Shown: piece by piece, positions 8,558 through 17,208 of the stretch
Layout: the number at the start of each line of letters is the position of its first letter
Position numbering within the stretch: position 1 is the first letter of the stretch
Assembly: GCA_024690825.1 (NCBI GenBank)
Contig: JAILOK010000129.1
Coordinates: forward strand, 62,001-126,000
Direction of reading: 5' to 3'
Length of the DNA stretch: 64,000 nucleotides
DNA from: Lachnospiraceae bacterium
GTDB lineage: Bacteria; Bacillota; Clostridia; Lachnospirales; Lachnospiraceae
The notes under the pieces: model-generated
What the model saw: only the letters and a program-made list of their open reading frames with translations
The model's database searches: none
Told to the model about the DNA's origin: nothing
Made by a program: the position numbers and the translations under genes

Positions 8558-9847
8558 ATGGTAAAGGCTATAGTTGGAGCAAACTGGGGTGATGAAGGAA
8601 AGGGAAAGATGACCGATGTCCTCGCAAAGACAGCTGATGTTGTCGTGAGGTTCCAGGGGGGCGCAAATGCCGGTCATACCATAAAGAATCAATACGGAAA
8701 GTTTGCGCTTCACACCTGTCCTTCGGGCGTGTTCAATGAAAATGTCACAAACATCATAGGAAACGGAGTGGCTTTGGATATCCCGAAGCTTATCGATGAA
8801 CTTGAATATATAGCGGAAACCGGAAAGGATAAGGGAGTTCCCAAGCCGAAGCTTCTGGTCTCGGACAGGGTTCAGATAGTGATGCCTTATCATAAGATGT
8901 TCGATGCTTATGAGGAGGAGAGGCTTAAGGGGCGGTCGTTCGGATCCACAAAGTCCGGCATAGCACCGTTTTATTCGGATAAATATGCCAAGATAGGCAT
9001 ACAGGTAAACGAGCTTTTTGATGAGGAATACCTTAAGGAAAAGCTTGAAAACATATGCAGCATAAAGAATGCTCTGCTTGTAAATCTTTATGAAAAAGAA
9101 CCTCTCGATAAGGATGAGCTTTTTGAGACCTGCATGGAATACAGGGAGATGATAAGCCCTTTCCTTGCAGATACGGCGCTGTTTCTTGATGAGGCCCTGA
9201 AAGCCGGAAAGACGGTGCTTTTGGAGGGACAGCTCGGCACCATGAAGGATCCGGATCACGGGATATATCCGATGGTCACATCAAGTTCCACGGTTGCGGG
9301 TTACGGCGCAGTTGGCGCAGGAATACCGCCTTATGAGATCAAACAGATAGTTGCGGTTACGAAAGCGTATTCTTCGGCAGTCGGAGCAGGAGCCTTTACT
9401 ACTGAGATCCTTGATGAAGAGGAAGCAGAGGAACTCAGGAAACGAGGCGGAGACGGAGGAGAGTATGGGGCTACAACAGGCAGACCAAGAAGGATGGGAT
9501 GGTATGACTGTGTGGCATCAAGGTACGGATGCAGGCTTCAGGGCACTACCGATGTAGCATTAACAGTGCTGGATGTACTCGGATATCTTGATAAGATCCC
9601 TGTATGTACCGCATATGAGATAGACGGAAAAAAGGTTACGGAGTTTCCCACGACGAGGCTTCTTGAAAAGGCAAAACCTGTATATGAGATCCTTCCCGGA
9701 TGGAAATGTGATATCGGGGGAATTAAAAAGTATGAGGATCTTCCCGAAAACTGCAGAAATTATATAGAATTCATTGAAAAGCAGCTCGGTTACAGGATAA
9801 GCATGGTCTCTAACGGACCGGGGAGAGAAGATATCATTTACAGATAG
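8558..9847 (+). CDS. purA: Adenylosuccinate synthetase
   Basis: Joins IMP and aspartate using GTP to give adenylosuccinate, the first committed step to AMP. The 429-residue length is normal. The GTP-binding 'GANWGDEGKGKMTD' sits at the very N-terminus (residues 7-20), followed by the conserved 'QGGANAGHTI'. Later family blocks 'LLEGQLGTMKDPDHG' and 'GGEYGATTGRPRRMGW' are intact. The start ATG has TTGGAGG eight bases upstream. It lies between purB and a HAD phosphatase gene 10 bases downstream, all probably one transcript. Confidence 0.98.
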   Translation: MVKAIVGANWGDEGKGKMTDVLAKTADVVVRFQGGANAGHTIKNQYGKFALHTCPSGVFNENVTNIIGNGVALDIPKLIDELEYIAETGKDKGVPKPKLLVSDRVQIVMPYHKMFDAYEEERLKGRSFGSTKSGIAPFYSDKYAKIGIQVNELFDEEYLKEKLENICSIKNALLVNLYEKEPLDKDELFETCMEYREMISPFLADTALFLDEALKAGKTVLLEGQLGTMKDPDHGIYPMVTSSSTVAGYGAVGAGIPPYEIKQIVAVTKAYSSAVGAGAFTTEILDEEEAEELRKRGGDGGEYGATTGRPRRMGWYDCVASRYGCRLQGTTDVALTVLDVLGYLDKIPVCTAYEIDGKKVTEFPTTRLLEKAKPVYEILPGWKCDIGGIKKYEDLPENCRNYIEFIEKQLGYRISMVSNGPGREDIIYR

Positions 9848-9857
9848 GATACAGCCG

Positions 9858-10469
9858 ATGATAAAAAATGTGATATTTGATATAGGCAATGTTCTTGCCG
9901 CTTTCAGGTGGCGTGAATTTATAAAGGATTTCGGTTTTGATGACGAAATATGCGAAAGGATCGGAAATGCCGCCATGGCTTCGCAGGCCTGGTTTGATTT
10001 TGACGCAGGACTGGATGAAGATCTGGTCCTTCAGGAATTTATCTCAAATGATCCGGGCATTGAAAAGGAACTGCGTCTGATCTTTTCGGATATAGGCAGA
10101 ACCATTGAAATGTATGATACCTCGATTCCTCTGCTTGAGGCTTTGAAGGCTGCGGGATACAGGAGGCTGATCCTCTCAAATCTTTCAAAAAAGACCGTGA
10201 GAGAATGCGCCAAAGATCTTGTGTTTCTGGATCATGTTGACGGAGGAATACTGTCATACAGGGTCGGAACGGTTAAGCCGGGGCAGGAGATATATAAGCT
10301 CCTAATAAAACGGTATGATCTTGTGCCTTCAGAATGTGTATTTATTGATGACAGGGAAGAAAATATCCGTACTGCCACGGAACTGGGCATGAACGGTATT
10401 GTTCATAAAAGTTACGAAAACACTCTCAACGAACTTAAAGATCTTGGAGTAGTCATACCTGTTGCTTAA
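9858..10469 (+). CDS. HAD-superfamily hydrolase (YihX-like)
   Basis: A 203-residue HAD phosphatase. Motif I is FDIGNV (residues 8-13), where the usual DxD is DxG; this form is known from the YihX/epoxide-hydrolase-like HAD-IA group (FDLGNV). Motif II is the serine in LILSNLS, motif III the lysine of 'GTVKPGQEIY', and motif IV 'FIDDREENI'. The cap is a short helical insertion after motif I. YihX-type enzymes hydrolyse small phosphosugars, but the substrate here cannot be read from sequence. It follows purA by 10 bases and converges on the DUF1846 gene, the two stops overlapping by four bases. Confidence 0.88.
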   Translation: MIKNVIFDIGNVLAAFRWREFIKDFGFDDEICERIGNAAMASQAWFDFDAGLDEDLVLQEFISNDPGIEKELRLIFSDIGRTIEMYDTSIPLLEALKAAGYRRLILSNLSKKTVRECAKDLVFLDHVDGGILSYRVGTVKPGQEIYKLLIKRYDLVPSECVFIDDREENIRTATELGMNGIVHKSYENTLNELKDLGVVIPVA

Positions 10470-11929
10470 TTTCCAAATGAAGGATCACATGTGAGACGAA
10501 GTCCCAGTTTTCTGAACATCCGCTGGTCAACCTCTGAAAGTATGACAGTTGAGTGAGCTTCGCATCCGCGCAGGAAGGGAAGCTGTTTTAAGGCCTTTGC
10601 CGCATCGGGATTGGTGGCGGCGGATACGGAAAGGGCGATCAGCATCTCGTCGGTATGAAGTCTGGGATTGCGGCTTCCCAGATAATTTGTCTTTAACCCC
10701 TGGATGGGTTCTATTGCTTCCCTCGATATCAGATGAACGGCATGATCGATTCCTGCAATAAGCTTCATGGAATTGAGCAGACATGAAGCAGCAGCTCCGA
10801 GAAGATCGTTTGTACGGCCTGTCATTATGCGCCCGTCATCAAGCTGGATGGCCGCGCAGGGGTTAACGGTATCTTCTTTTCTTTTCCTGGCTGCCACAAC
10901 AACCTTTCTGTCATCCTCGGTAACTCCGGCCTGTTTCATGAGAAGCTGGAGCTTCATGCCCATATCCTTTGGAGCATTACCGATCTTTGCATCACAGATT
11001 CCCTTAAAATATCTGCGTATTATTTCCTGTTTTGAGGCCTCACAGCATACATCGTCATCTATGATGCAGTTGCCGGCCATATTTACACCCATATCAGTAG
11101 GTGATTTATATGGAGACTTTCCGAGGATCATCTCAAACATCGTATTCAGAACAGGAAAGATCTCGATATCCCTGTTGTAATTTATAGTCGTCTGTCCGTA
11201 GGCCTCCAGATGGAAGGGGTCGATCATATTGACATCATTTAAGTCGGCAGTAGCGGCTTCGTAGGCGATATTTACGGGATGCTTTAAGGGGAGGTTCCAT
11301 ATCGGAAAAGTCTCAAACTTTGCATATCCTGCTGTGACACCGCGCTTATGTTCATGATAAAGCTGTGACAGGCATGTTGCCATTTTACCGGAGCCGGGAC
11401 CCGGAGCCGTGACAACCACGAGAGGACGGGTAGTCTTTACAAATTCATTTTTGCCGTAGCCTTCCTCGCTGACGATCCTCGTGATATCTCCGGGATAGCC
11501 GGGTATCACATAGTGAAGATAGGTATTGATATTATGTGTTTCAAGTTTTAAGCGGAATCTGTCAGCGGCTGCCTGACCGGTGTATTTTGTGATAACTACC
11601 GATGAAACATAGAATCCGAGATTTCTGAATGAATCGATGAGCCTTAAGACATCAACATCGTATGTAATGCCGAGGTCTTCTCTGGTCTTGTTCTGTTCAA
11701 TGGCATCTGCGCTGATCGCAAATACTATCTCTGCCTCATCCTTTAAGTTTTCAAGCATCTTGAGCTTGCTGTCGGGTTCAAATCCGGGAAGGACCCTGGA
11801 AGCATGATAATCATCGAAAAGCTTTCCCCCGAATTCGAGATAGAGTTTTTCGAATTTGTCTATCCTTTCCCTGATATGCTCCGACTGGATGCGGACATAC
11901 TTTTCATTGTCAAAACCGGTCTTATTCAT
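10466..11929 (-). CDS. DUF1846 family protein
   Basis: A 487-residue protein of the DUF1846 family, which is widespread in Firmicutes and has solved structures but no settled function that I know of. The central 'VTAPGPGSGKMATCLSQLYH' looks like a P-loop variant (GPGSGK), suggesting nucleotide or phosphate binding. Conserved family blocks include 'GFDNEKYVRIQSEHI' at the N-terminus and 'GVNMAGNCIIDDDVC'. The start chosen is the ATG at 11929, with GGAGG upstream; the longer frame begins at a TTG within the ribosome-site region and is unlikely. It is the only clear minus-strand gene in the window. Its leader contains the nested hairpin at 11974-12008. Confidence 0.93.
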   Translation of the reverse strand: MNKTGFDNEKYVRIQSEHIRERIDKFEKLYLEFGGKLFDDYHASRVLPGFEPDSKLKMLENLKDEAEIVFAISADAIEQNKTREDLGITYDVDVLRLIDSFRNLGFYVSSVVITKYTGQAAADRFRLKLETHNINTYLHYVIPGYPGDITRIVSEEGYGKNEFVKTTRPLVVVTAPGPGSGKMATCLSQLYHEHKRGVTAGYAKFETFPIWNLPLKHPVNIAYEAATADLNDVNMIDPFHLEAYGQTTINYNRDIEIFPVLNTMFEMILGKSPYKSPTDMGVNMAGNCIIDDDVCCEASKQEIIRRYFKGICDAKIGNAPKDMGMKLQLLMKQAGVTEDDRKVVVAARKRKEDTVNPCAAIQLDDGRIMTGRTNDLLGAAASCLLNSMKLIAGIDHAVHLISREAIEPIQGLKTNYLGSRNPRLHTDEMLIALSVSAATNPDAAKALKQLPFLRGCEAHSTVILSEVDQRMFRKLGLRLTCDPSFGN

Positions 11930-11973
11930 CCTATCCTCCAAAGAATATTTGTGGTATAATCGTGAAGAAAAAT

Positions 11974-12008
11974 GAATCGCGAAAGTTGCTTCAGCAACGG
12001 AGCGATTC
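11974..12008. repeat. Nested hairpin in the divergent intergenic region
   Basis: The outer arms GAATCGC (11974-11980) and GCGATTC (12002-12008) enclose an inner hairpin GTTGC-TTCA-GCAAC (11985-11998). It lies in the leader of the DUF1846 gene and upstream of the DUF4317 gene. No T-run adjoins it. The layout resembles the nested dyad at 5696-5741, although the sequences differ. Confidence 0.7.
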
Positions 12009-12022
12009 GTAACATTATTGTA

Positions 12023-12051
12023 AGTATATCAAATGATAAAAACGGTGTAAA
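12023..12051 (-). promoter_or_regulatory. Sigma-A-type promoter for the DUF1846 gene
   Basis: Read on the minus strand, TTTACA (12051-12046) and TATACT (12028-12023) are 17 bases apart. Transcription would begin near 12016 and run through the nested hairpin into the DUF1846 gene. The -35 box lies just before the divergent DUF4317 start codon, so the two genes may interfere with each other. Confidence 0.55.
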
Positions 12052-12054
12052 CAC

Positions 12055-13206
12055 ATGACTAAAAGCGAGATAAACGAGATAAAGAAGCAGTTTACGATGG
12101 ACGGGTGCACCATAGACCGCATCTGCGGCTGCTATGTTAATAACGAAAAGGAAAAGATGTGCGTTTCGGCGGAGAATTTCCAGTCACTTCCGGATGAGGA
12201 AATGCACAAATATTTCGATATCCTGAAAAGATCACTTTCCGGTATCGAGGGTAAAAACCTTCTTACGATGGAATATAAAACATCCGATGAGGGCGAGGGC
12301 AGTAAACAGGATCTCTTACTGAAACTGAGAAACAGCGAATTAAAAGACCCTGAACTTGTAGATGCCTTTTTTGATCAGGTCATCGAAAGCTATGATACGG
12401 TCGAGAAATATTACATAGTGCTTGTCCATGCCTCATATGATGTTCCGCAGATCGGGACTGACAGGATAATGCAGGATGATGCCTCGGAAACGGTATTTGA
12501 TTATATAATCTGCAGCATATGTCCTGTAAGACAGACAAAAGCAGCGCTGACCTATATTGCGGATGAAAAAAGAATGGGCGAAAAAGCGAGAGACTGGATA
12601 GTAGCGGATCCCGACAAGGCATTCATGTTTCCGCTTTTTTCAGACAGAGCCGCCGATATCCACGGTCTTCTGTATTACAGCAAAAAAAGCGGAGAACTTA
12701 TGGAGAGCTTTACCGATGGGGTTTTTGGCTTGAAGGAACCGGTTTCCGCGGATGAACAGGCAGAGGTGTTTAACAACCTGATCACAAGGACTGTCGGAGA
12801 GGATGTATCATTTGAGACCGTAAAGGATATACATGAAAATGTGTCGGTCATGCTAAGGCAGTATGACGATCCCGAAGAACCCCTGTCCTTCGGCAGGGAC
12901 GATGTAAAGAAACTGTTTGAAAAAAGCGGAGTCAGCGATGATGACATGAGGGACTTCGGCAATAAATACGAGGAGACCGTAAAGGAGACCCTTGAAGATG
13001 AGGATGCGGATGTTTCGGACACAAGGATCAGAGCTGCCAATATAAACGGGATGAAAAAATTTGATATAAAGACGCCTGATGTTGTGATCAGGGTGAATCC
13101 CGAAAGGACAGATCTTATCACCACGCGGGTCATAGACGGGAGACAGTGTATAGTCATAGCGGTTAATGACAGGGTTGAAGTAAACGGGATCACGGTAAAA
13201 GTTTAG
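12055..13206 (+). CDS. DUF4317 family protein
   Basis: A 383-residue cytoplasmic protein matching, from memory, the Clostridia family DUF4317. Diagnostic features are the N-terminal 'MTKSEINEIKKQFTMDGC' and 'ICGCYVNNEKEKM', and the block 'CPVRQTKAALTYIADE'. I recognise no catalytic motif, membrane segment or signal peptide; its function is unknown. The C-terminal 40 residues are beta-rich ('DVVIRVNPERTDLITTRVIDG'). The ribosome site is poor (ACGGTG), and the start region overlaps the -35 box of the divergent promoter. A TATAAT at 11955-11960 could serve it but has no good -35 partner. A hybrid kinase gene starts 23 bases after its stop, so the two may be co-transcribed. Confidence 0.9.
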   Translation: MTKSEINEIKKQFTMDGCTIDRICGCYVNNEKEKMCVSAENFQSLPDEEMHKYFDILKRSLSGIEGKNLLTMEYKTSDEGEGSKQDLLLKLRNSELKDPELVDAFFDQVIESYDTVEKYYIVLVHASYDVPQIGTDRIMQDDASETVFDYIICSICPVRQTKAALTYIADEKRMGEKARDWIVADPDKAFMFPLFSDRAADIHGLLYYSKKSGELMESFTDGVFGLKEPVSADEQAEVFNNLITRTVGEDVSFETVKDIHENVSVMLRQYDDPEEPLSFGRDDVKKLFEKSGVSDDDMRDFGNKYEETVKETLEDEDADVSDTRIRAANINGMKKFDIKTPDVVIRVNPERTDLITTRVIDGRQCIVIAVNDRVEVNGITVKV

Positions 13207-13229
13207 GATTACATGAGGATCTTTCATAT

Positions 13230-16200
13230 ATGAGTGATGATTTAAAGATATATAAGGATGAAAACAAAATAGGGAATGTTTCGAAGAAACTTTTTGTAAT
13301 AATGTTCCTTTGGTTTTCGGCATCATGTGTCGTGGTTACGATGTTATATATCGCAGGATTCATAGAGGCATCTTTTACGGCGCTTTTGCTGATCCTTGCG
13401 GTTGCTTTTTTCATCAGCTTCTCGCCTGCAGTCATTTTTATAATCCTGTACACAAAAAAACAGACAGAAAAGGAATATGAGCTGTTTGTCGAACTTGCCA
13501 CGGAGGAAGAAAGATACAGGCTGGCTTTTGAAAATTCCAAGGATCTGATCTATGAGTACGACTTTGCAAACGGCGCCCTGTCCTGCTTTGGAAACTATGA
13601 GGATGAAAGCGGTCAGGCAGGTGACATGACAAGATTTACGGGTACCCTTGAGAGCATGGTACTGAACGGCGACTATGTTTATCATGAGGATATCCAGAAG
13701 GTGGTGGATTTTAAGAACGGCAAGACTTCCGAAAGCTTTGCGATAAGACTTCGACGCAGTTCAGAGAGCCCTTACAGATGGTATATGGTAGAAGGCTCAG
13801 TGGTTTCCGACAATGAGAAACCGGTAAGGCTTGTCGGAAAACTACGGGACATAGACAGGGAAAAACAGCAGGAAAAAGAATTCCTGGAAAATTCCAAAAA
13901 GGATGATGCGACCGGTTTTTATACATGGGATGTCGGCGCAAAGATCATCGAATCAAAACTTGACGGCTCAAAAAAGAGCGTGATGTTCATGTTCTTCAAG
14001 ATACTCAACATGGGCATGATGGATGAAGATTACGGAACGATCTTTGCCGACGCGCTGATCGTGCATGTCGCAAATGTCCTGAAGAGCAGCACCAGAGAAG
14101 AGGATACCCTCATAAGGATAAACAGGTCGGCTTTTGCGGCTGTACTGCCTGATATCTCCTCCGACGGAATGATGATGATGCATACCGGTATAGAAAGACA
14201 GCTTGAGCACATGTACACCGGAGCTGATAATACAGGAGGGCTCGACTATATTATCAGGTTCTTTGATAAAAAGAGCGATCTTGAAAATGCCGCCGCGTCC
14301 GAGCTGCAGGCGGATGATCCGGGACTTAACAAGGTCGTGGGCATCAGATACGATACCGTCAGTTTTGCATTCAACATCCTTGAGCACACCAGAGATATAA
14401 ACAGTGCCATGGGTATGCTCCTTGAGTATATCGGATCGCAGTTCAATGTAACCGCCATTCATGTAATGGAAAAGGAAGAAACACCGGGTGTCGAGACATG
14501 TCTTTTTGAGTGGAGATCGGGGCCGATGAGCTTCGGCGCGCACCCTGGCGAAAGAAGAGAGACCGATCCCATCGACATGGAACATATTTACGAGATGTTT
14601 GCGAACCACGATTTTGTCATTTTGGACAGACATGCCCTCATAAGTCTTACGGACAAGACCAGGGGCAGGTATCTGCGCAATCATACTTCGCATCTTCTCG
14701 TTGCCATGCTTTCGGGCGGAGAATGTGTCGGAGTGATCGATTACGAGCATCTGAATCCGGAATATCTGTGGCCGGAAGAGACCAGCGCCACCTTAAATGA
14801 AGTGACGAGAGTCATATCCACATACATCCTGAAAAACAAATCGGATAACGCAAGCCGCGCCAAGTCGGACTTTCTCTCATCAATGTCGCATGAAATAAGG
14901 ACTCCGATGAATGCGATCTCCGGTTTTTCGGAGCTGATCCTTGCCGAAAAGGATCTGAACGAAAATACCAGAAAATATGCCAATGATATCAAAGCTTCTT
15001 CCGAAAGCTTGATCTCCATAATAAACGATATCCTTGACTTTTCAAAGATCGAAGCCGGAAAGTTTGAGATCGTTGAGGGCAATTACAGACTGTCCTCCAT
15101 GTTAAATGATGTTTATTCCATCATCGGCGTGAGAATAGGCGAAAAAGGCATTGCTCTTGATGTGATAACGGAAGGAAAGATTCCCGACGGACTTGTGGGA
15201 GACGAATCGAGAGTCAAGCAGGTCTTCTTAAACATTCTGAACAATGCGGTAAAGTTCACTAACAAGGGAAGCATCACGCTGACCATCTCATGGGAAAAAC
15301 AGACTGAGGACAGCGGCATTCTCCATGCTTCGGTAAAGGATACCGGCATAGGCATAAAGGAGGATGATCTCGAAAGGATATTTGAATCTTTCAGCCAGGT
15401 TGATATCGTAAGAAACAAATCCATAAAGGGAACCGGCCTTGGACTTGCCATATGCAAGAATCTGGTTGGCCTGATGGGCGGAAAGATAAATGCCGTATCA
15501 ACCTATGGACAGGGCACGACATTCAGCTTCTCGTTCAAACAGAAGATATATGATGACAGCGACTGTATTTTTGATCCAAACAATCTTAAACGCATCGAAA
15601 GAAAAGCATTTACCGTTCCGTTCATCGCTCCGGAAGCGAGAGTTCTCATAGTCGATGACAACAAGGTGAACCTTGAAGTTGCCAAGGGTCTGCTCGGTCA
15701 GTATAAGTCTCATGTATATGCCGCGCTTTCAGGCGAGGAAGCGCTTGATATCATATTCAGGGAAGAACCGTTTGATATCATCTTTATGGATCACATGATG
15801 CCGAAGATGGACGGTGTGGAGACCACAGCTCATATACGACACAGAGAGATGGGAGGAAATAATGTTCCGATAATCGCCCTGACTGCCAATGCGATAAAAG
15901 GAGCCGACAAGCTTTTCCTTGATGCCGGGATGAATGATTATATCTCAAAGCCCATTGACTTAAGACTTCTTGCTTCCGTTATGGACAGGTGGCTTCCCGA
16001 GGAAAAGAAGATAAGAGATTTCGATGCGGGACAGGAAACAAAAGAAAACGAAAGTCAGTCCGAGGGCGGTTATGAAAATACCGCGGGTCAGGCTGCGGCT
16101 TCTGTCGGTGATGACATAGTAAACGAAGGAGAGTTTTCGGTGCTGAAGGGCATCGATGCAAGCCTGGGACTTTCGAACTGCCTGGGTGATTCGGATACCT

Positions 16201-16739
16201 ACAGCGGACTTTTGAAGACCTTCATTGATTCCGATTCATACAACGAGGCGAATAAATTCTATCTGGAAAACGATCTGGAAAACTACAAGATCACGGTACA
16301 TGGCTTGAAAAGCGCTGCGAACTATATCGGAGCATCAAAACTTTCGGCTTATGCAAAGATGCTTGAAATGTTTGCAAAAGACGGCGATTCCAAATCCATA
16401 GACAGGGACCATCCCGGACTGAAGCCCCTGTATACGGAAGTGGCGGATTCGATCGTTGAATTCTTAGGCGGACAGGCAGATGACAGTAAAGAGATAAACA
16501 AGACCGAGATAGGAAAAGATGAGGTGCTTCAGCTTACAGAGAATCTGCTGGGATTCATTGAAGACATGGATCTGGACGCGGTATCCCGCAAAGCAGAAGA
16601 AATGGCGGGGCTTAAATATGATAATGAAGAGATAAACGAACTGATAAACGGGATAGTAAATGATGCTTCAAACTTCGATTTTGACGAAGCTGCCCAAAAA
16701 GCAGAAAAAATCAAAATGATGTTGACACAGTCGAATTAA
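13230..16739 (+). CDS. Membrane-bound hybrid sensor histidine kinase with PAS, GGDEF-like, GAF, REC and Hpt domains
   Basis: An 1169-residue phosphorelay protein. Two membrane helices (about 20-42 and 48-72) with almost no external loop are followed by a PAS domain (95-215), a degenerate GGDEF-like domain (about 228-340, lacking the GG[D/E]EF motif), a GAF-like domain (about 375-535), a HisKA domain with 'SMSHEIRTPMN' (H554), an ATPase domain with 'GTGLGLAICKNLVGLMGG', a receiver domain (D854 in 'IIFMDHMMPKMDG') and an Hpt domain ('TVHGLKSAANYIG', H1024). All relay residues are present, so His-Asp-His transfer inside one protein is expected. A final output regulator is not encoded next to it. 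The small periplasmic part suggests cytoplasmic or membrane signals (inference). The start ATG has a weak ribosome site (GAGGATC), spaced about 12 bases away. Confidence 0.93.
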   Translation: MSDDLKIYKDENKIGNVSKKLFVIMFLWFSASCVVVTMLYIAGFIEASFTALLLILAVAFFISFSPAVIFIILYTKKQTEKEYELFVELATEEERYRLAFENSKDLIYEYDFANGALSCFGNYEDESGQAGDMTRFTGTLESMVLNGDYVYHEDIQKVVDFKNGKTSESFAIRLRRSSESPYRWYMVEGSVVSDNEKPVRLVGKLRDIDREKQQEKEFLENSKKDDATGFYTWDVGAKIIESKLDGSKKSVMFMFFKILNMGMMDEDYGTIFADALIVHVANVLKSSTREEDTLIRINRSAFAAVLPDISSDGMMMMHTGIERQLEHMYTGADNTGGLDYIIRFFDKKSDLENAAASELQADDPGLNKVVGIRYDTVSFAFNILEHTRDINSAMGMLLEYIGSQFNVTAIHVMEKEETPGVETCLFEWRSGPMSFGAHPGERRETDPIDMEHIYEMFANHDFVILDRHALISLTDKTRGRYLRNHTSHLLVAMLSGGECVGVIDYEHLNPEYLWPEETSATLNEVTRVISTYILKNKSDNASRAKSDFLSSMSHEIRTPMNAISGFSELILAEKDLNENTRKYANDIKASSESLISIINDILDFSKIEAGKFEIVEGNYRLSSMLNDVYSIIGVRIGEKGIALDVITEGKIPDGLVGDESRVKQVFLNILNNAVKFTNKGSITLTISWEKQTEDSGILHASVKDTGIGIKEDDLERIFESFSQVDIVRNKSIKGTGLGLAICKNLVGLMGGKINAVSTYGQGTTFSFSFKQKIYDDSDCIFDPNNLKRIERKAFTVPFIAPEARVLIVDDNKVNLEVAKGLLGQYKSHVYAALSGEEALDIIFREEPFDIIFMDHMMPKMDGVETTAHIRHREMGGNNVPIIALTANAIKGADKLFLDAGMNDYISKPIDLRLLASVMDRWLPEEKKIRDFDAGQETKENESQSEGGYENTAGQAAASVGDDIVNEGEFSVLKGIDASLGLSNCLGDSDTYSGLLKTFIDSDSYNEANKFYLENDLENYKITVHGLKSAANYIGASKLSAYAKMLEMFAKDGDSKSIDRDHPGLKPLYTEVADSIVEFLGGQADDSKEINKTEIGKDEVLQLTENLLGFIEDMDLDAVSRKAEEMAGLKYDNEEINELINGIVNDASNFDFDEAAQKAEKIKMMLTQSN

Positions 16740-16749
16740 GTGGTATAAA
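16722..16749 (+). promoter_or_regulatory. Promoter for rpsT
   Basis: TTGACA (16722-16727) and TATAAA (16744-16749), 16 bases apart with a TG extension before the -10, lie over the last codons of the hybrid kinase gene. Transcription would start near 16756, giving rpsT its own promoter and a leader of about 105 bases. Confidence 0.7.
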
Positions 16750-16768
16750 ATACCATCTGTGTGTGTTT

Positions 16769-16811
16769 TGGGATGAATTTCCCGCCGTGTAGGGAATATA
16801 CCCAGTTTTTT
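16769..16811 (+). promoter_or_regulatory. rpsT leader stem-loop followed by a T-run (possible attenuator)
   Basis: Arms TGGG (16769-16772) with CCCA (16801-16804) and TTCCC (16779-16783) with GGGAA (16792-16796) form an interrupted stem, followed by six Ts (16806-16811). It lies downstream of the rpsT promoter and upstream of the GTG start. It could be an attenuator controlling S20 synthesis, or the terminator of the kinase gene read through by rpsT transcripts. Confidence 0.5.
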
Positions 16812-16860
16812 AATGAACATATAATAGACCCGCATCGTTATAATGATAGGAGGTGTAGTC

Positions 16861-17124
16861 GTGGCAAATATCAAATCGGCAAAGAAGAGGATACTTACAA
16901 GCCGTAAGAGAGCCGAAGCAAACAAAGCTGTAAAGAGCGGCGTGAAGACATCGATAAAGAAGGTATATTCAGCAATTGAGTCTTCTGACAAAGCAGCAGC
17001 ATCGGAAGCTCTGAAGGCAGCGATTTCCGACATTGAAAAAGCCGGTTCCAAGGGAGTATATCACAAGAGCAATGCTTCCAGGAAAGTTTCCCGTCTTACT
17101 AAGGCCGTTAACAGGATGGTCTGA
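16861..17124 (+). CDS. rpsT: 30S ribosomal protein S20
   Basis: Binds 16S rRNA early in small-subunit assembly. The 87-residue protein begins at GTG 16861 (VANIKSAKKRI, read as Met), which has ATAGGAGGTG about six bases upstream; the in-frame ATG at 16843 overlaps that ribosome site and is not used. Family features are the basic N-terminus 'NIKSAKKRILTSRKRAEAN', the alternating helix with 'SGVKTSIKKV', and the C-terminal 'KGVYHKSNASRKVSRLTKAVN'. It has its own promoter and is closed by the terminator at 17149-17174. Confidence 0.97.
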   Translation: MANIKSAKKRILTSRKRAEANKAVKSGVKTSIKKVYSAIESSDKAAASEALKAAISDIEKAGSKGVYHKSNASRKVSRLTKAVNRMV

Positions 17125-17148
17125 TATCTACAGTTTTTTAGGAATGCG

Positions 17149-17174
17149 CGGGCCGTATCAAGCGGCCCGTTTTT
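17149..17174 (+). terminator. Rho-independent terminator after rpsT
   Basis: CGGGCCG (17149-17155) and CGGCCCG (17163-17169) form a perfect seven-base GC-rich stem with a seven-base loop, followed by TTTTT. Confidence 0.9.
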
Positions 17175-17208
17175 GTGCATTGTCAGATCATAAGAGATTA
17201 AAGATCCC

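Noticed and set aside
11955-11960. TATAAT as plus-strand promoter for the DUF4317 gene
   Set aside because: The expected -35 position reads TATCCT, a poor match, so I did not list it as a feature.
13968-14750. A 260-residue minus-strand open frame inside the hybrid kinase gene
   Set aside because: Antisense to conserved domains with no ribosome site or family resemblance.
16820-16844. TATAAT boxes at 16820-16825 and 16838-16843 as rpsT promoters
   Set aside because: No -35 partner at 16-18 bases for the first, and the second adjoins the ribosome site; the TTGACA/TATAAA pair upstream is better.
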